From an uncultured Porphyromonadaceae bacterium (lineage in GTDB: Bacteria; Bacteroidota; Bacteroidia; Bacteroidales; Barnesiellaceae_A): a stretch of 64,000 nt of DNA. Each line of letters begins with the position of its first letter. The first letter of the stretch is position 1. Both the position numbers and the translations under genes were made by a program. Of this stretch, positions 54,629-63,635 are shown in pieces. The notes beneath the pieces are model-generated. The model was given only the letters and a program-made list of their open reading frames with translations, was not told the origin of the DNA and searched no databases. Location of the stretch: assembly GCA_900542255.1 (NCBI GenBank), contig UQMR01000004.1:1-64000 (forward strand). The letters are read 5' to 3'.

Positions 54629-57397
54629 TTATATTACAATGTTTACTATTTTGTTGGGTACTACAATGATCTTTTTAGGTGTTTTACCCTCTATCCATTT
54701 TGCCGATGATTCATGCGAAAGTACTGTTTTTTCTACTTCTTCACGAGGTGTTCCTGCCGGTATTTCTATACTGAATCTTACTTTGCCATTGAATGATACG
54801 GCATACGTTACATTATCTTCTTTGAGATACTCTTCCTTATAGTCCATCCACGATGCGTCGCATACGGTTGTATCGTGGCCTAAACGATGCCATAACTCTT
54901 CTGCTATATGCGGAGCAAAGGGTGACAATAAGATTACCAGCGGCTCCAAAATCTGCTTGCTCTTGGTTTTGAAAGATGTCAACTCATTGACACATATCAT
55001 GAAAGCACTCACCGAGGTATTGTAAGAGAAATTCTCTATATCCCATGATACTTTCTTTATCAACTTATGCAACGATTTCAGCTCTTCGCGAGTAGGTTCA
55101 TTTTCGCACACTGCCCACTTGTCGCCATCGAAGAAGAGATTCCACAACTTGCGCAGAAAACGATGTACGCCATCTATACCATTGGTATCCCAAGGTTTGC
55201 TCTGCTCTATGGGACCCAAGAACATCTCGTAAAAACGCAATGTATCGGCACCATATTTTTCTACTATGTCATCGGGATTGACAACGTTATACATCGATTT
55301 GGACATCTTCTCAACAGCCCAGCCGCATATATATTTATCATCTTCCAAGATAAACTCGGCTGTCGCAAACTCGGGTCTCCATTGCCTGAATTTTTCTATA
55401 TCGAGAATATCATTATCTACAATATTTACATCTACATGTATGGGTGTCACCTCATATTTCTCTTTCAGGTGCAGCGATACGAAGGTATTGGTATCTTTAA
55501 TACGATATACGAAATTGGAACGTCCCTGTATCATGCCTTGGTTGATGAGCTTCTTGAAAGGCTCGCTCTCGCATACGACATCTATATCATACAAAAACTT
55601 ATTCCAGAAACGGCTATATATGAGGTGTCCTGTGGCGTGCTCGGTACCACCTACGTACAAATCTACATTTCTCCAATATTCATCGGCCTTATGCGATACC
55701 AACTCCTTGTCATTGTGAGGGTCCATATAGCGTATATAGTAAGCCGACGAACCTGCAAAACCGGGCATCGTACACAACTCCAACGGATACCCATCGGCCG
55801 TATGCCAATTCTTTGCACGACCCAACGGGGGCTCACCCGATTCGGTGGGTAAAAACTTATCCACCTCGGGCAATTGCAACGGTAACATACTCTCATCCAA
55901 TACGTAAGGCATGTTATCTTTATAGTATACAGGGAAAGGTTCGCCCCAGTAACGTTGACGGCTGAATATGGCATCGCGCAAACGATAATTTACTTTTACT
56001 CTGCCCAATCCCTTTTCCTGTACAAACTTTTTAGTGGCAGCTATGGCCTCTTTCACCGTGAGTCCGTTCAAATCGAGCCCGTTGCCGCATGAATTTATCA
56101 TGATACCTTCTTTGGCATCGAAGCTCTCATTGCTGACGTCACAATCTTTTATAAGAGGTATAATGGGCAAATCGAAATGTTTTGCAAAGGCATAGTCTCT
56201 GCTATCATGAGCCGGTACGGCCATGATGGCCCCTGTACCGTAACCTGCCAATACATAATCACTTATCCATATAGGTATATGTTTCCCGTTCAACGGGTTG
56301 ATGGCGTAGGCACCCGAAAATACGCCTGTGACACTGCGGTCTATAAGACGCTCTCTCTCTGTACGGTTCTTTATGCTTTCTATATAATCACAGACAGCTT
56401 GTTTGCAATCGGGAGTTACTACTTTATCTACATAATCGCTTTCGGGGGCCAATACCATGAACGTTACGCCAAATATCGTATCGGCGCGGGTAGTAAAGAT
56501 GGTAAGCTCTACATCGCTGTCTGCTACCTTGAATTGCATCTCTGTACCTTCCGAACGTCCTATCCAATTGCGTTGTGTCTCTTTCAGGCTATCGGTCCAT
56601 TCCAACTTATCGAGCCCGTCCAATAATCTCTGTGCATAAGCCGAAACACGCAGACACCATTGGCGCATTATTTTTTGTTCTACCGGATAACCTCCTCTGA
56701 CCGAGACACCTTCACTTACTTCGTCATTGGCCAATACTGTACCCAGCTGCGGACACCAATTTACCATCGTATTGCCCAAATAGGCGATACGATAATTCAT
56801 CAATATCTCTTGTTGTTCCTTTTCTGTTTTGGCATTCCACTCATCGGCCGTAAAAGAGAGCTCTTCGCTACATGCAGCATTGAGCCCGTCTGTACCTTTT
56901 ACCGCAAATCTCTTTACCAAATCTGCGATAGGTAATGCCTTCTGGGCATCATTGCAATAGTAACTTTCAAACATCTTTATGAAAGCCCATTGCGTCCATT
57001 TGTAATATTCGGGGTCACAGGTACGTATTTCACGACTCCAATCGTAACAAAAGCCTATCTTGTCGAGTTGTTCTCTATAACGATTAATATTCTTTTCGGT
57101 CGTTATAGCCGGATGTTGTCCTGTCTGTATAGCATATTGCTCGGCCGGCAGACCATAGGAATCATACCCCATGGGATGCAATACATTGAATCCTTTCAGT
57201 CTTTTATACCGTGAATATATATCGGAAGCTATATATCCCAGCGGATGTCCTACATGCAACCCTGCTCCGGAAGGATAGGGAAACATGTCGAGTACATAAT
57301 ATTTAGGTCTCGATGTATCTTCTGTTACTTTGTAGGTATGGTTTTCTTTCCAATACTGCGACCAACGTTTTTCTATATCCTTAAAGTTGTATTCCAT
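54629..57397 (-). CDS. leuS: Leucyl-tRNA synthetase
   Basis: Class I synthetase charging tRNA-Leu, 922 residues (normal length). [18 protein letters not shown] near 35-52 has the HIGH motif as [18 protein letters not shown] near 300 belongs to the editing domain CP1; [14 protein letters not shown] lies late in the catalytic domain; the C-terminal anticodon-binding domain follows. It is 12 bases after nadA and 17 bases before yitT on the minus strand. Confidence 0.97.
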   Translation of the reverse strand: MEYNFKDIEKRWSQYWKENHTYKVTEDTSRPKYYVLDMFPYPSGAGLHVGHPLGYIASDIYSRYKRLKGFNVLHPMGYDSYGLPAEQYAIQTGQHPAITTEKNINRYREQLDKIGFCYDWSREIRTCDPEYYKWTQWAFIKMFESYYCNDAQKALPIADLVKRFAVKGTDGLNAACSEELSFTADEWNAKTEKEQQEILMNYRIAYLGNTMVNWCPQLGTVLANDEVSEGVSVRGGYPVEQKIMRQWCLRVSAYAQRLLDGLDKLEWTDSLKETQRNWIGRSEGTEMQFKVADSDVELTIFTTRADTIFGVTFMVLAPESDYVDKVVTPDCKQAVCDYIESIKNRTERERLIDRSVTGVFSGAYAINPLNGKHIPIWISDYVLAGYGTGAIMAVPAHDSRDYAFAKHFDLPIIPLIKDCDVSNESFDAKEGIMINSCGNGLDLNGLTVKEAIAATKKFVQEKGLGRVKVNYRLRDAIFSRQRYWGEPFPVYYKDNMPYVLDESMLPLQLPEVDKFLPTESGEPPLGRAKNWHTADGYPLELCTMPGFAGSSAYYIRYMDPHNDKELVSHKADEYWRNVDLYVGGTEHATGHLIYSRFWNKFLYDIDVVCESEPFKKLINQGMIQGRSNFVYRIKDTNTFVSLHLKEKYEVTPIHVDVNIVDNDILDIEKFRQWRPEFATAEFILEDDKYICGWAVEKMSKSMYNVVNPDDIVEKYGADTLRFYEMFLGPIEQSKPWDTNGIDGVHRFLRKLWNLFFDGDKWAVCENEPTREELKSLHKLIKKVSWDIENFSYNTSVSAFMICVNELTSFKTKSKQILEPLVILLSPFAPHIAEELWHRLGHDTTVCDASWMDYKEEYLKEDNVTYAVSFNGKVRFSIEIPAGTPREEVEKTVLSHESSAKWIEGKTPKKIIVVPNKIVNIVI

Positions 57398-57409
57398 ATA
57401 TATTCTTTT

Positions 57410-58399
57410 TTATAAACCGAGTTTTCTAGATATTTCGAGCATTCGTTCGATAGGACGTATAGCTTTGTCTGCCAATTCTTTTTCTACTTTTATTTCGGGC
57501 AATTCGTATAGCAATGTGTTATATAGTTTTTCCATGGTATTCAACCGCATAAAGCTACATTCATTGCAAGCGCAGGTACTGTCGGCCGGCGGAGCTGGTA
57601 TGAATGTTTTATCGGAACAGTTTTTCTTCATCTCATGCAGAATACCGCTTTCGGTAGCAACGATAAAGGTATCTTTGTCACTTTTTATAGCATGTTTGAG
57701 GAGAGCTGCCGTAGAACCTACTTTATCGGCTAACAGAAGTATTGTTTTCTTACATTCGGGATGTGCCAAAACCTCGGCATCGGGATATTTCTTCTTCAAT
57801 TCTACTATCTTTTCAACCGAAAATTGCTCATGTACATGACAAGCTCCATCCCACAACAACATATGGCGGCCCGTGACGCTGTTTATGTAATTGCCTAAAT
57901 TCCTGTCGGGACCAAATATGATTTTCTCGTCGGGTGCAAAGCTCTCTACTATCTGGCGTGCATTGGTAGATGTTACCACAACATCTGTCAGAGCCTTTAC
58001 GGCAGCAGAAGTATTCACATAAGATATTACTTTATAACCGGGATGCTCTTTGATAAAGCGGGCAAAATCTTCGGCATTGCAACTGTCGGCCAAAGAACAT
58101 CCGGCATTCATATCCGGTATCAGCACTTTCTTATCGGGGCACAAGATTTTGGCTGTTTCTCCCATAAAATGGACTCCGCACATAACCAATATGTCGGCAT
58201 CGGTTTGTGCAGCCCACTGAGCCAGGGCGAGACTATCGCCTACAAAATCGGCTATATCCTGTATAGCTCCTTCCTGATAATAGTGAGCCAGAATGGCGGC
58301 ATTCTTTTCTTTCTTCAATCTTTTTATTTCGGCAACACAGTCAACTCCATCGGGAACAGGCTCCGAAACAAAACCTTGAGAGATATTCACGTCATTCAT
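57410..58399 (-). CDS. nadA: Quinolinate synthase A
   Basis: Condenses iminoaspartate with dihydroxyacetone phosphate to quinolinate for NAD synthesis. 329 residues. NAAILAHYYQ (about 33-42) is the family signature. The cysteines expected to hold the [4Fe-4S] cluster lie in VMCGVHFMGETAK, HPECKKTI and CACNECSFMRLNT. First gene of the six-gene minus-strand run; the gap upstream of it is the candidate origin. Confidence 0.96.
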   Translation of the reverse strand: MNDVNISQGFVSEPVPDGVDCVAEIKRLKKEKNAAILAHYYQEGAIQDIADFVGDSLALAQWAAQTDADILVMCGVHFMGETAKILCPDKKVLIPDMNAGCSLADSCNAEDFARFIKEHPGYKVISYVNTSAAVKALTDVVVTSTNARQIVESFAPDEKIIFGPDRNLGNYINSVTGRHMLLWDGACHVHEQFSVEKIVELKKKYPDAEVLAHPECKKTILLLADKVGSTAALLKHAIKSDKDTFIVATESGILHEMKKNCSDKTFIPAPPADSTCACNECSFMRLNTMEKLYNTLLYELPEIKVEKELADKAIRPIERMLEISRKLGL

Positions 58400-58918
58400 A
58401 TATTTATTTTTTTTCTTTTTTACTCGTATCTTTTGTTTTTGATAATATGTTGTTGGTAACTACAATAAGTTATAATACAGATATTTGTTTATTAAGTTAT
58501 TAATATTTTGTTTTGTTTTCTTAATAACTTATCAACATTATCACTTTGTCATAATCAATAGGTTAAATAGATGGATTAACCGATGTTTATGCCGAACAAA
58601 GTTAATAACTTTATCTCATAGATGTTATGGAAAAACCGAGTTTTTGGTGTTTATAAGTTGTGTATTATGTTGTTATTTTTTCACATGGTATAGAGTATGT
58701 AGTTGCGGTGTGGAAAAGTTATTGGTTTGTTCATAGCATATAAACAGGGTTGTGAACAACTTTTACCTATTCTGTCAAATACATCTTTATGTTCTTTTGG
58801 CGTGATTGCTTATATTTGCATTACAAATATGATTTTAATTTTTGTTTTGGTGAGATATATACAGAAGTTGTTATTCATATTTGGTGTTTATAAGGTGTAG
58901 TTCTATTGGTGAAGTATA
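58400..58918. other. AT-rich gap, candidate replication origin
   Basis: 519 bases without a convincing gene; the one short open frame (58485-58736) is low-complexity. DnaA-box-like nonamers: TTATCAACA at 58529-58537, TGTTTATAA at 58648-58656 and 58885-58893, TGTGGAAAA at 58709-58717, TGTGAACAA at 58751-58759. An inverted repeat AAGTTATTAA/TTAATAACTT lies at about 58493-58530. The coding-strand third-position bias reverses here: nadA and leuS (minus) are T/G-rich, trmH (plus) is also T/G-rich, while other plus-strand genes to the left are A/C-rich. Confidence 0.5.
58811..58818 (+). promoter_or_regulatory. Possible -7 box of the TrmH-family gene
   Basis: TATATTTG, 100 bases before the GTG start, with a TTAT about 20 bases upstream as weak -33. 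Confidence 0.4.
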
Positions 58919-59455
58919 GTGGAAAAGAAAAATATATTGGATTTATCGAGAATCAATGTCGCTGAATATAAGAGAATTGAAAAAATAAATTTGGTAGTGG
59001 TTCTCGACAATATAAGAAGTTTCAATAATGTTGGTTCTGTATTCAGGACCTCCGATGCTTTTTTGATAGAAAAAATAGTGCTTTGTGGCATTACAGCTGT
59101 TCCGCCGCATCCCGATATTCATAAAACGGCTCTCGGGGCTGAAAATAGTGTAGAATGGTGTTATTATGAAAATACGGTAGATGCCATCGTCGCATTGCAG
59201 CAAGCGGGGTATTATGTGTATGCCGTAGAACAGGTAAAAGGGAGTACGTTGCTAAATGATTTGTCGTTGAATGGACAGAATAAATATGCCGTTGTTTTGG
59301 GTAATGAGGTGAAAGGCGTACAGCAGCAGGTTGTTGATAAATGCGACGGTTGTATAGAGATACCGCAGTTTGGTACCAAACATTCGCTCAATGTGTCGGT
59401 AACGGCAGGGTTGGTTATATGGGATATGTTTAAACAGCTCTATGGTGGTTGTTGA
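58919..59455 (+). CDS. TrmH-family (SpoU) RNA methyltransferase
   Basis: 178 residues from GTG 58919. All three SPOUT motifs are present: DNIRSFNNVGSVFRTSD near 32 (motif 1), VVLGNEVKGV near 122 (motif 2) and IEIPQFGTKHSLNVSVTAG near 142 (motif 3). The family 2'-O-methylates ribose in tRNA or rRNA; the target position cannot be read. Its third codon positions favour T and G, unlike plus-strand genes to the left of 58 kb. Confidence 0.92.
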   Translation: MEKKNILDLSRINVAEYKRIEKINLVVVLDNIRSFNNVGSVFRTSDAFLIEKIVLCGITAVPPHPDIHKTALGAENSVEWCYYENTVDAIVALQQAGYYVYAVEQVKGSTLLNDLSLNGQNKYAVVLGNEVKGVQQQVVDKCDGCIEIPQFGTKHSLNVSVTAGLVIWDMFKQLYGGC

Positions 59456-59464
59456 CAACTATGT

Positions 59465-60085
59465 TTATAACATACCTTGTTCTATCAACACGCATATACG
59501 CTCTATATCTTTGTCTTTGCCTTCCGGGTCCCATTCGCTTTTAAGAGTAACACCGAAAATTTTACCGAATGCTTGCCAGAAACCGGCTCTGAAACTACCC
59601 AGGAAAGCTCTTATTATTTCGTAAGAAGATTGGTTGCACTCGCGGTTTACCAATTTGATAAGCATTTTTCCTTGTGAAAAAGTGAGTTTTTTAAGTACAG
59701 GTTTATATTGTTCGAATATCTCCTTTTCCATTTTTTCCAGATGCTTTTGTCTCGATTTGTCGTCGGGCAAAGTCTCCATATATTGGTAGGTTTCTATCAG
59801 TATGTTGTATATGAGCTTGGCATAGGGTAGGGTGCGTTTTACATCGCGAACGGTTTTCCAATAAAACTTTTCCTCTTTCTTGTTTTTGAATTTCTTGGGA
59901 GGAAATATGGTTACAGGTTTTATGTTTATAACTTTCACCGTATCGCCTTCTATAACGGCATAATAGTAACTTTCATAACAACTTACGCGCAACAGCGGAG
60001 CTTCCTCCGTAATGTTGGCTTTTGCCGTAAAAAGAGGATACAAGAGAGATAATAGCAATATTATGATGTCTCTTTTCTTTATCAT
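59465..60085 (-). CDS. DUF4294 family protein
   Basis: 206 residues from ATG 60085. A signal peptide (IIILLLSLLYPLFTAKA) is followed by GDTVKVINIKPVTIFPPKKF near 50 and a helical, charged region with RDVKRTLPYAKLIYNILIE near 85, typical of DUF4294, a Bacteroidetes family of unknown function. Overlapping the predicted transcript start, it may be translated from a nearly leaderless message. Confidence 0.9.
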   Translation of the reverse strand: MIKKRDIIILLLSLLYPLFTAKANITEEAPLLRVSCYESYYYAVIEGDTVKVINIKPVTIFPPKKFKNKKEEKFYWKTVRDVKRTLPYAKLIYNILIETYQYMETLPDDKSRQKHLEKMEKEIFEQYKPVLKKLTFSQGKMLIKLVNRECNQSSYEIIRAFLGSFRAGFWQAFGKIFGVTLKSEWDPEGKDKDIERICVLIEQGML

Positions 60086-60090
60086 CGTTG

Positions 60091-60121
60091 CAAATGTAAT
60101 GCTTGTCAATGAGTTATCAAC
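60091..60121 (-). promoter_or_regulatory. Promoter of the DUF4294 gene
   Basis: On the minus strand GTTG (60121-60118), 19 bases, TACATTTG (60098-60091). The -7 box ends 5 bases from the ATG, implying a very short or absent leader. Confidence 0.6.
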
Positions 60122-60300
60122 AAACAGATGTTATAATAAATATTCACACCTGTAAATAAGTGCTGTTTACAAGTTGTAAATAAGATGATAATAACTCTGT
60201 TTATAAGATGTTATTTATTTGATTATAAGTATATTGTATTTTGTTGAAAAGTGTGTGGCCGAGTTGTTTACAAAATGTTTATATGATGCTGAAAAGATGT
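60110..60300. other. Second cluster of DnaA-box-like nonamers
   Basis: AT-rich stretch with TTATCAACA (60114-60122), TGTTTACAA (60164-60172 and 60265-60273) and TGTTTATAA (60198-60206). Together with the 58.4-58.9 kb gap it could form a bipartite origin on both sides of the trmH and DUF4294 genes. Confidence 0.4.
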
Positions 60301-60424
60301 TTGCAAGTAGTGCGATATGGTGAATGCTTCATACTTCTTGTATGTGTATGAAGCAAGGGAGAGGCCGTAGATATTTCTGAAAAAAGGATTGTTTTTAGGA
60401 GTTATATGATGGTGTGAAATAAAA

Positions 60425-60450
60425 AAATCCGGGCTGGGAGGCCCGGATTT
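60425..60450 (-). terminator. Terminator downstream of the 77-residue gene
   Basis: 10-base-pair perfect stem (60425-60434 with 60441-60450), with T-rich sequence on the minus strand after it. Confidence 0.75.
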
Positions 60451-60501
60451 CTGTTATATAAACTTACAAATTATTGTCACACTTATATACTTTAATGTAC
60501 C

Positions 60502-60538
60502 AAACAAAAAGAGGATTCCTTAAAAAACAGAATCCTCT
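60502..60538 (-). terminator. Terminator just after the 77-residue gene
   Basis: 9-base-pair perfect stem (60510-60518 with 60530-60538), followed on the minus strand by TTTTTG. Confidence 0.8.
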
Positions 60539-60553
60539 AAGTATTCATTCCAA

Positions 60554-60787
60554 TCAAGTATAGATACATATTCTATCAAAATCAATATCCCCATTTATTG
60601 AACCATCAAAGACAAGTTCCTTAAATAGTTCAGTAATGGAATACCGAGTACAATTGGAATATCCTTTAAAATATGAAACAAGGTCAGAAACTCTTACCTC
60701 ATAACTATTCTGTTGCGGTAGGCGTTTAACCCAACTCGACAAACAGAATTTATCCAATGGTGGATAAAGCGGGATTCTGTTATCCAT
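60554..60787 (-). CDS. Orphan protein of 77 residues
   Basis: ATG 60787 with no signal peptide or membrane segment; acidic C-terminus (DGSINGDIDFDRICIYT) and a mixed core. I do not recognise a family. A full-consensus promoter and two terminators support expression. It lies at the edge of the accessory region next to the IS element. Confidence 0.6.
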   Translation of the reverse strand: MDNRIPLYPPLDKFCLSSWVKRLPQQNSYEVRVSDLVSYFKGYSNCTRYSITELFKELVFDGSINGDIDFDRICIYT

Positions 60788-60835
60788 TCTTTGTAATATG
60801 CTGAAATCGGATTGGTGTGCCTATTCAGTACATTG
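60788..60835 (-). promoter_or_regulatory. Leader of the 77-residue gene
   Basis: The transcript from the promoter at 60836-60866 would have a leader of about 45 bases; nothing else is seen in it. Confidence 0.4.
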
Positions 60836-60866
60836 CAAAGGTACAAATTTATCCGCAATTTCCAAA
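60836..60866 (-). promoter_or_regulatory. Consensus promoter of the 77-residue gene
   Basis: On the minus strand TTTG (60866-60863), 19 bases, TACCTTTG (60843-60836). Confidence 0.8.
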
Positions 60867-60879
60867 GGGTAACTCTGTT

Positions 60880-60910
60880 ATAGCTATCTGTTCTTCAGGT
60901 AGCTATTTTT
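60880..60910 (+). terminator. Orphan terminator-like hairpin
   Basis: 11-base-pair stem with one mismatch (60880-60890 with 60896-60906) followed by TTTTTG, but no gene lies before it on this strand. Confidence 0.5.
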
Positions 60911-61120
60911 GTATCTGTTTCACTCTTAATATAAACCCAAGTCCAAGGATTAAATCCTTGATACTTCTTGTTTCCCCTCGTGGCGGGAAAGGTTCACCCT
61001 AATATATTTCCTTATTCACAATATTTCCCGTAATCCTGGATAATCCTATGAACTCAAATTCTCTGAAAGATTTTTCTTGAAATTGATAACATTTCGCCAT
61101 TTTCTTGTATAATTAGCAAC

Positions 61121-61130
61121 ATCGCAACAG
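61121..61130 (+). repeat. 10-base direct repeat, left copy
   Basis: ATCGCAACAG, matching 62247-62256 on the other side of the transposase; a possible target-site remnant or part of the element ends. Confidence 0.4.
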
Positions 61131-61138
61131 ATACGCCA

Positions 61139-61167
61139 ATGGCTGCCCGAACAAGGCAGCCATTTTT
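61139..61167 (+). terminator. Terminator-like hairpin before the transposase
   Basis: 9-base-pair perfect stem (61139-61147 with 61155-61163) and TTTT. It would shield the transposase from outside transcription, as IS elements often do. Confidence 0.6.
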
Positions 61168-61305
61168 AGTATGTACCCAATGAAAATAATTTGAAAATGT
61201 TATCAAATTATAACTCATTGATAGTTAATATGTTAAATAAAAGTATTATATTTATATAACAAAATAATGTTACTATTTTACGATTGGAATAACAAAGAAT
61301 ACGAA

Positions 61306-62232
61306 ATGAAGTTTTACAAATCATTCGATGAAATGAGAGAATCTCTAAAAGATGAGTCCGATTTTAGAGAATATCTTGAACAAGCAAGGTGGAGAGGTAC
61401 ACCAATATGCCCTCACTGCGGTTGCATATCCACAGAGCATTACAAGTTAAAGAGCAAAGGAGAGTTTAAAGGTCTATACAAATGCAAGCATTGCCGAGAA
61501 AGGTTCACGGTAACAACCAAGACAATGTTTGACAGAACACATATTCCTTTGAGAAAATGGTTCGAGGTAATCTTTATATTCCTCACTAACAAGACTGGTA
61601 TAAGTAGCGTGTTTATTCACAGACTTACAGGTGTTACACAGAAAACCGCCTGGTTCATGCTAAACAGAATAAGGCAGAATATGAACAAGATAATAAAGTT
61701 CAAGGACATAGTACAGATTGATGAAACCTATGTGAGTGTGAAACGCAAGAAAGGGCAGCACTCACAAGGACGAAGTCTTAAAACCAAAGTGCCGGTAGTT
61801 GGATTTCGTTCCGGTTCAATGGTAAACACCTTCATAACAAAGGACGCCACAAAGAAAACCTTGCTCCCACTGATAAAGGAAATTGTGGAGAAAGGTTCAA
61901 CGGTCGTAACTGATGAATGGGGTGCATACAATGGCTTGAACAAGCACGGCTATACGCATGAAAGAGTCAATCACTCTCATGGCCAGTATGTGAACAAGTC
62001 GGGATTCTCGACCAATGGCATTGAAAATTTCTGGTCACACTTGAAACGAATGATATTCGGAATATATCGCAAGGTATCGGCAAAGCATCTGTATTGGTAT
62101 TGTGCTGAATGTGCATACCGATACAATACAAGATACTTTGAAGATGGTAGGAGATTTGCGCTATTTTTATCCGAAGCAATAACCACATTGACCTACAAAG
62201 GAACTATACATCAAGAGATGTTTGCGTTCTAA
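61306..62232 (+). CDS. IS1595-family (ISXO2-like) transposase
   Basis: 308 residues from ATG 61306; the frame opens 39 bases earlier. An N-terminal zinc ribbon (CPHCGC and CKHCRERF, residues about 38-65) precedes a DDE-type domain with acidic positions in IDETYVSVKR, TDEWGAYNG and GIENFWSHLKR, the arrangement of ISXO2-like transposases. No frameshift is seen, so it may be active. Sequence composition differs from the core genes to its left. Confidence 0.9.
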   Translation: MKFYKSFDEMRESLKDESDFREYLEQARWRGTPICPHCGCISTEHYKLKSKGEFKGLYKCKHCRERFTVTTKTMFDRTHIPLRKWFEVIFIFLTNKTGISSVFIHRLTGVTQKTAWFMLNRIRQNMNKIIKFKDIVQIDETYVSVKRKKGQHSQGRSLKTKVPVVGFRSGSMVNTFITKDATKKTLLPLIKEIVEKGSTVVTDEWGAYNGLNKHGYTHERVNHSHGQYVNKSGFSTNGIENFWSHLKRMIFGIYRKVSAKHLYWYCAECAYRYNTRYFEDGRRFALFLSEAITTLTYKGTIHQEMFAF

Positions 62233-62246
62233 ATAGTAATTTTGCC

Positions 62247-62256
62247 ATCGCAACAG
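62247..62256 (+). repeat. 10-base direct repeat, right copy
   Basis: ATCGCAACAG; see 61121-61130. It also starts an inverted repeat: GCAACAGCC here and GGCTGTTGC near 62419-62427. Confidence 0.4.
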
Positions 62257-62410
62257 CCTTGTACAATTTGCATAGGTGAGAAATAAGGTATATTTTTGTG
62301 CCGAAATATTGGATAGAACACGGAAGTGTTTGAACCTTATTCCTTTCAGACGAATCTGGTAAATTTTTCTTGGACGGGAATAAGTGCCACCTCTCACTAT
62401 ATGCTATATG

Positions 62411-62494
62411 GTGCAGAGGCTGTTGCTTATTTAGTCCAAAGGCTTTACCAGAGCCTGTCTGAAGAAATAGCAATGGCTCTCTGCACTTTCTTTT
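62411..62494 (+). terminator. Long imperfect hairpin between the transposase and the next gene
   Basis: 62411-62427 pairs with 62469-62486 (GTGCAGAG/CTCTGCAC plus TTGCT/AGCAA), with a nested AGGCT/AGCCT stem at 62440-62456, followed by TTTCTTTTG. It could be a terminator or a recombination or RNA structure. Confidence 0.5.
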
Positions 62495-62567
62495 GTTCCC
62501 CAATCAGTCACAAGGGGAAGCCGAAAACCTTATCAAAGAGTAGGCAAAACTAATAAACAAATGTATT

Positions 62568-62765
62568 ATGGCTTATTTATTCAAGTGTACAGCAAAACAG
62601 AATGTTGGCAGTAAAGTCCCAAAGGGGACAACCATTCAAGTTGTAATGCCTCATGACACTAAACCTCAAATGAATGATTTACGAGCTGCAATTAAACAAC
62701 AATTAGGAATTGATGTGAAAGAATACTTTTCATCTAGTTTTTTTAATATTGAAAAGATAAAGTAA
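62568..62765 (+). CDS. Small protein (65 residues) paired with the UDG-like gene
   Basis: Starts ATG 62568 after a TTCCCC/GGGGAA hairpin. The product has no signal peptide; KVPKGTTIQVVMPH and a helical AAIKQQLGIDVKEY segment suggest a compact alpha-beta fold. No family recognised. Its stop directly abuts the next ATG, so the two are probably translated together. Confidence 0.6.
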   Translation: MAYLFKCTAKQNVGSKVPKGTTIQVVMPHDTKPQMNDLRAAIKQQLGIDVKEYFSSSFFNIEKIK

Positions 62766-63581
62766 ATGCCTATGCGAGACCAATTCTGTAATGAATGCGG
62801 TCTGTCCTATGATGTTCCACACCTTGTTGCTGAATGGCTGCTTGGTGTGGAGCATTTGAGTACAATAGAAAACCGCTATGAACAAATGCGCAAGTGCTAT
62901 GACCATACTTATGCTGAATGGCAAAAGGTATTTACAGAGGACTTGAAGCCATTTAACGGATATAGTGATACCACCTCCGTAACCATTCCGCTTGGGAATA
63001 CCCAACTGGGTTCCGACATCAAGGCTTTGCACAAGGGGGCTATCGGTGTGGACTTGCCCACATGGTTCAATATTCAAAACAATACGCATATAATGATTGT
63101 CGCACAAGACCCGTTAAGGAGCAACAAATGGTATGGAGAATGCTTTGATGCGGTTATTTCAAGTCCGTTTGGTCAGCAGGATTTAGAGCATAGACAAAGG
63201 GGCAATGGAGGTAAAATGATGTCATTACTGGTCGAGCAGATTGTAAGTAACGGTTATGGCGTTTATCTGACCGATGCCAACAAGTTCTTTATCCATGACC
63301 ACAAGACGACAGATATGTTTTCTGCTGCACACATGGATATGTATGCAGAAATAATAAGACGGGAAATAGAGATTGTCAAGCCTGCCGTAATTGTATGTCT
63401 TGGCAAACGAGCCGAAATATTGTGCAAGAAAATGGGATTGTCAAATATCTTGGCATTGCCGCATTTGAGCGGTACTGCCTGTGGTGCAATTGTAAGGAGA
63501 TTTCCAAAATTGGAGAGTATGGGTGCAACTGCGGAGAATATTGCAGAGGAATATGCGAAAGAAATAATTAGAAGTCTTTAA
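62766..63581 (+). CDS. Uracil-DNA-glycosylase-superfamily-like protein
   Basis: 271 residues. Residues about 110-125 read IMIVAQDPLRS, similar to the GQDPY water-activating motif of uracil-DNA glycosylases, and LPHLSG near 238 resembles the HPS loop. KPAVIVCLGK near 213 fits the central strand of that fold. The N-terminus has a single CNECG (partial zinc knuckle) and an unusual 100-residue extension. No enzymatic assignment beyond the superfamily is safe. It follows the 65-residue gene without a gap and ends before a strong terminator. Confidence 0.55.
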   Translation: MPMRDQFCNECGLSYDVPHLVAEWLLGVEHLSTIENRYEQMRKCYDHTYAEWQKVFTEDLKPFNGYSDTTSVTIPLGNTQLGSDIKALHKGAIGVDLPTWFNIQNNTHIMIVAQDPLRSNKWYGECFDAVISSPFGQQDLEHRQRGNGGKMMSLLVEQIVSNGYGVYLTDANKFFIHDHKTTDMFSAAHMDMYAEIIRREIEIVKPAVIVCLGKRAEILCKKMGLSNILALPHLSGTACGAIVRRFPKLESMGATAENIAEEYAKEIIRSL

Positions 63582-63591
63582 TGCCATTAAC

Positions 63592-63628
63592 CCCTCCGTG
63601 CAACATTACTCTGCATGGAGGGTTTTTA
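63592..63628 (+). terminator. Terminator after the UDG-like gene
   Basis: 11-base stem with flanking mismatch (63592-63602 with 63612-63622), then TTTTTA. Confidence 0.85.
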
Positions 63629-63635
63629 TATTCCT

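Larger units (their letters stand above)
61131..62246 (+). mobile_element. Probable insertion sequence, IS1595 family
   Basis: The transposase lies between two copies of ATCGCAACAG, 1,116 bases apart, a plausible IS length for this family. I could not find convincing terminal inverted repeats, so the exact ends are uncertain. Confidence 0.5.

Noticed and set aside
58485-58736. Short plus-strand frame in the AT-rich gap
   Set aside because: Low-complexity, no ribosome-site or family support; the composition is that of an intergenic region.
61131-62246. Precise terminal inverted repeats of the insertion sequence
   Set aside because: Comparison of both ends gave only a 5-base match, so no reliable ends can be stated.
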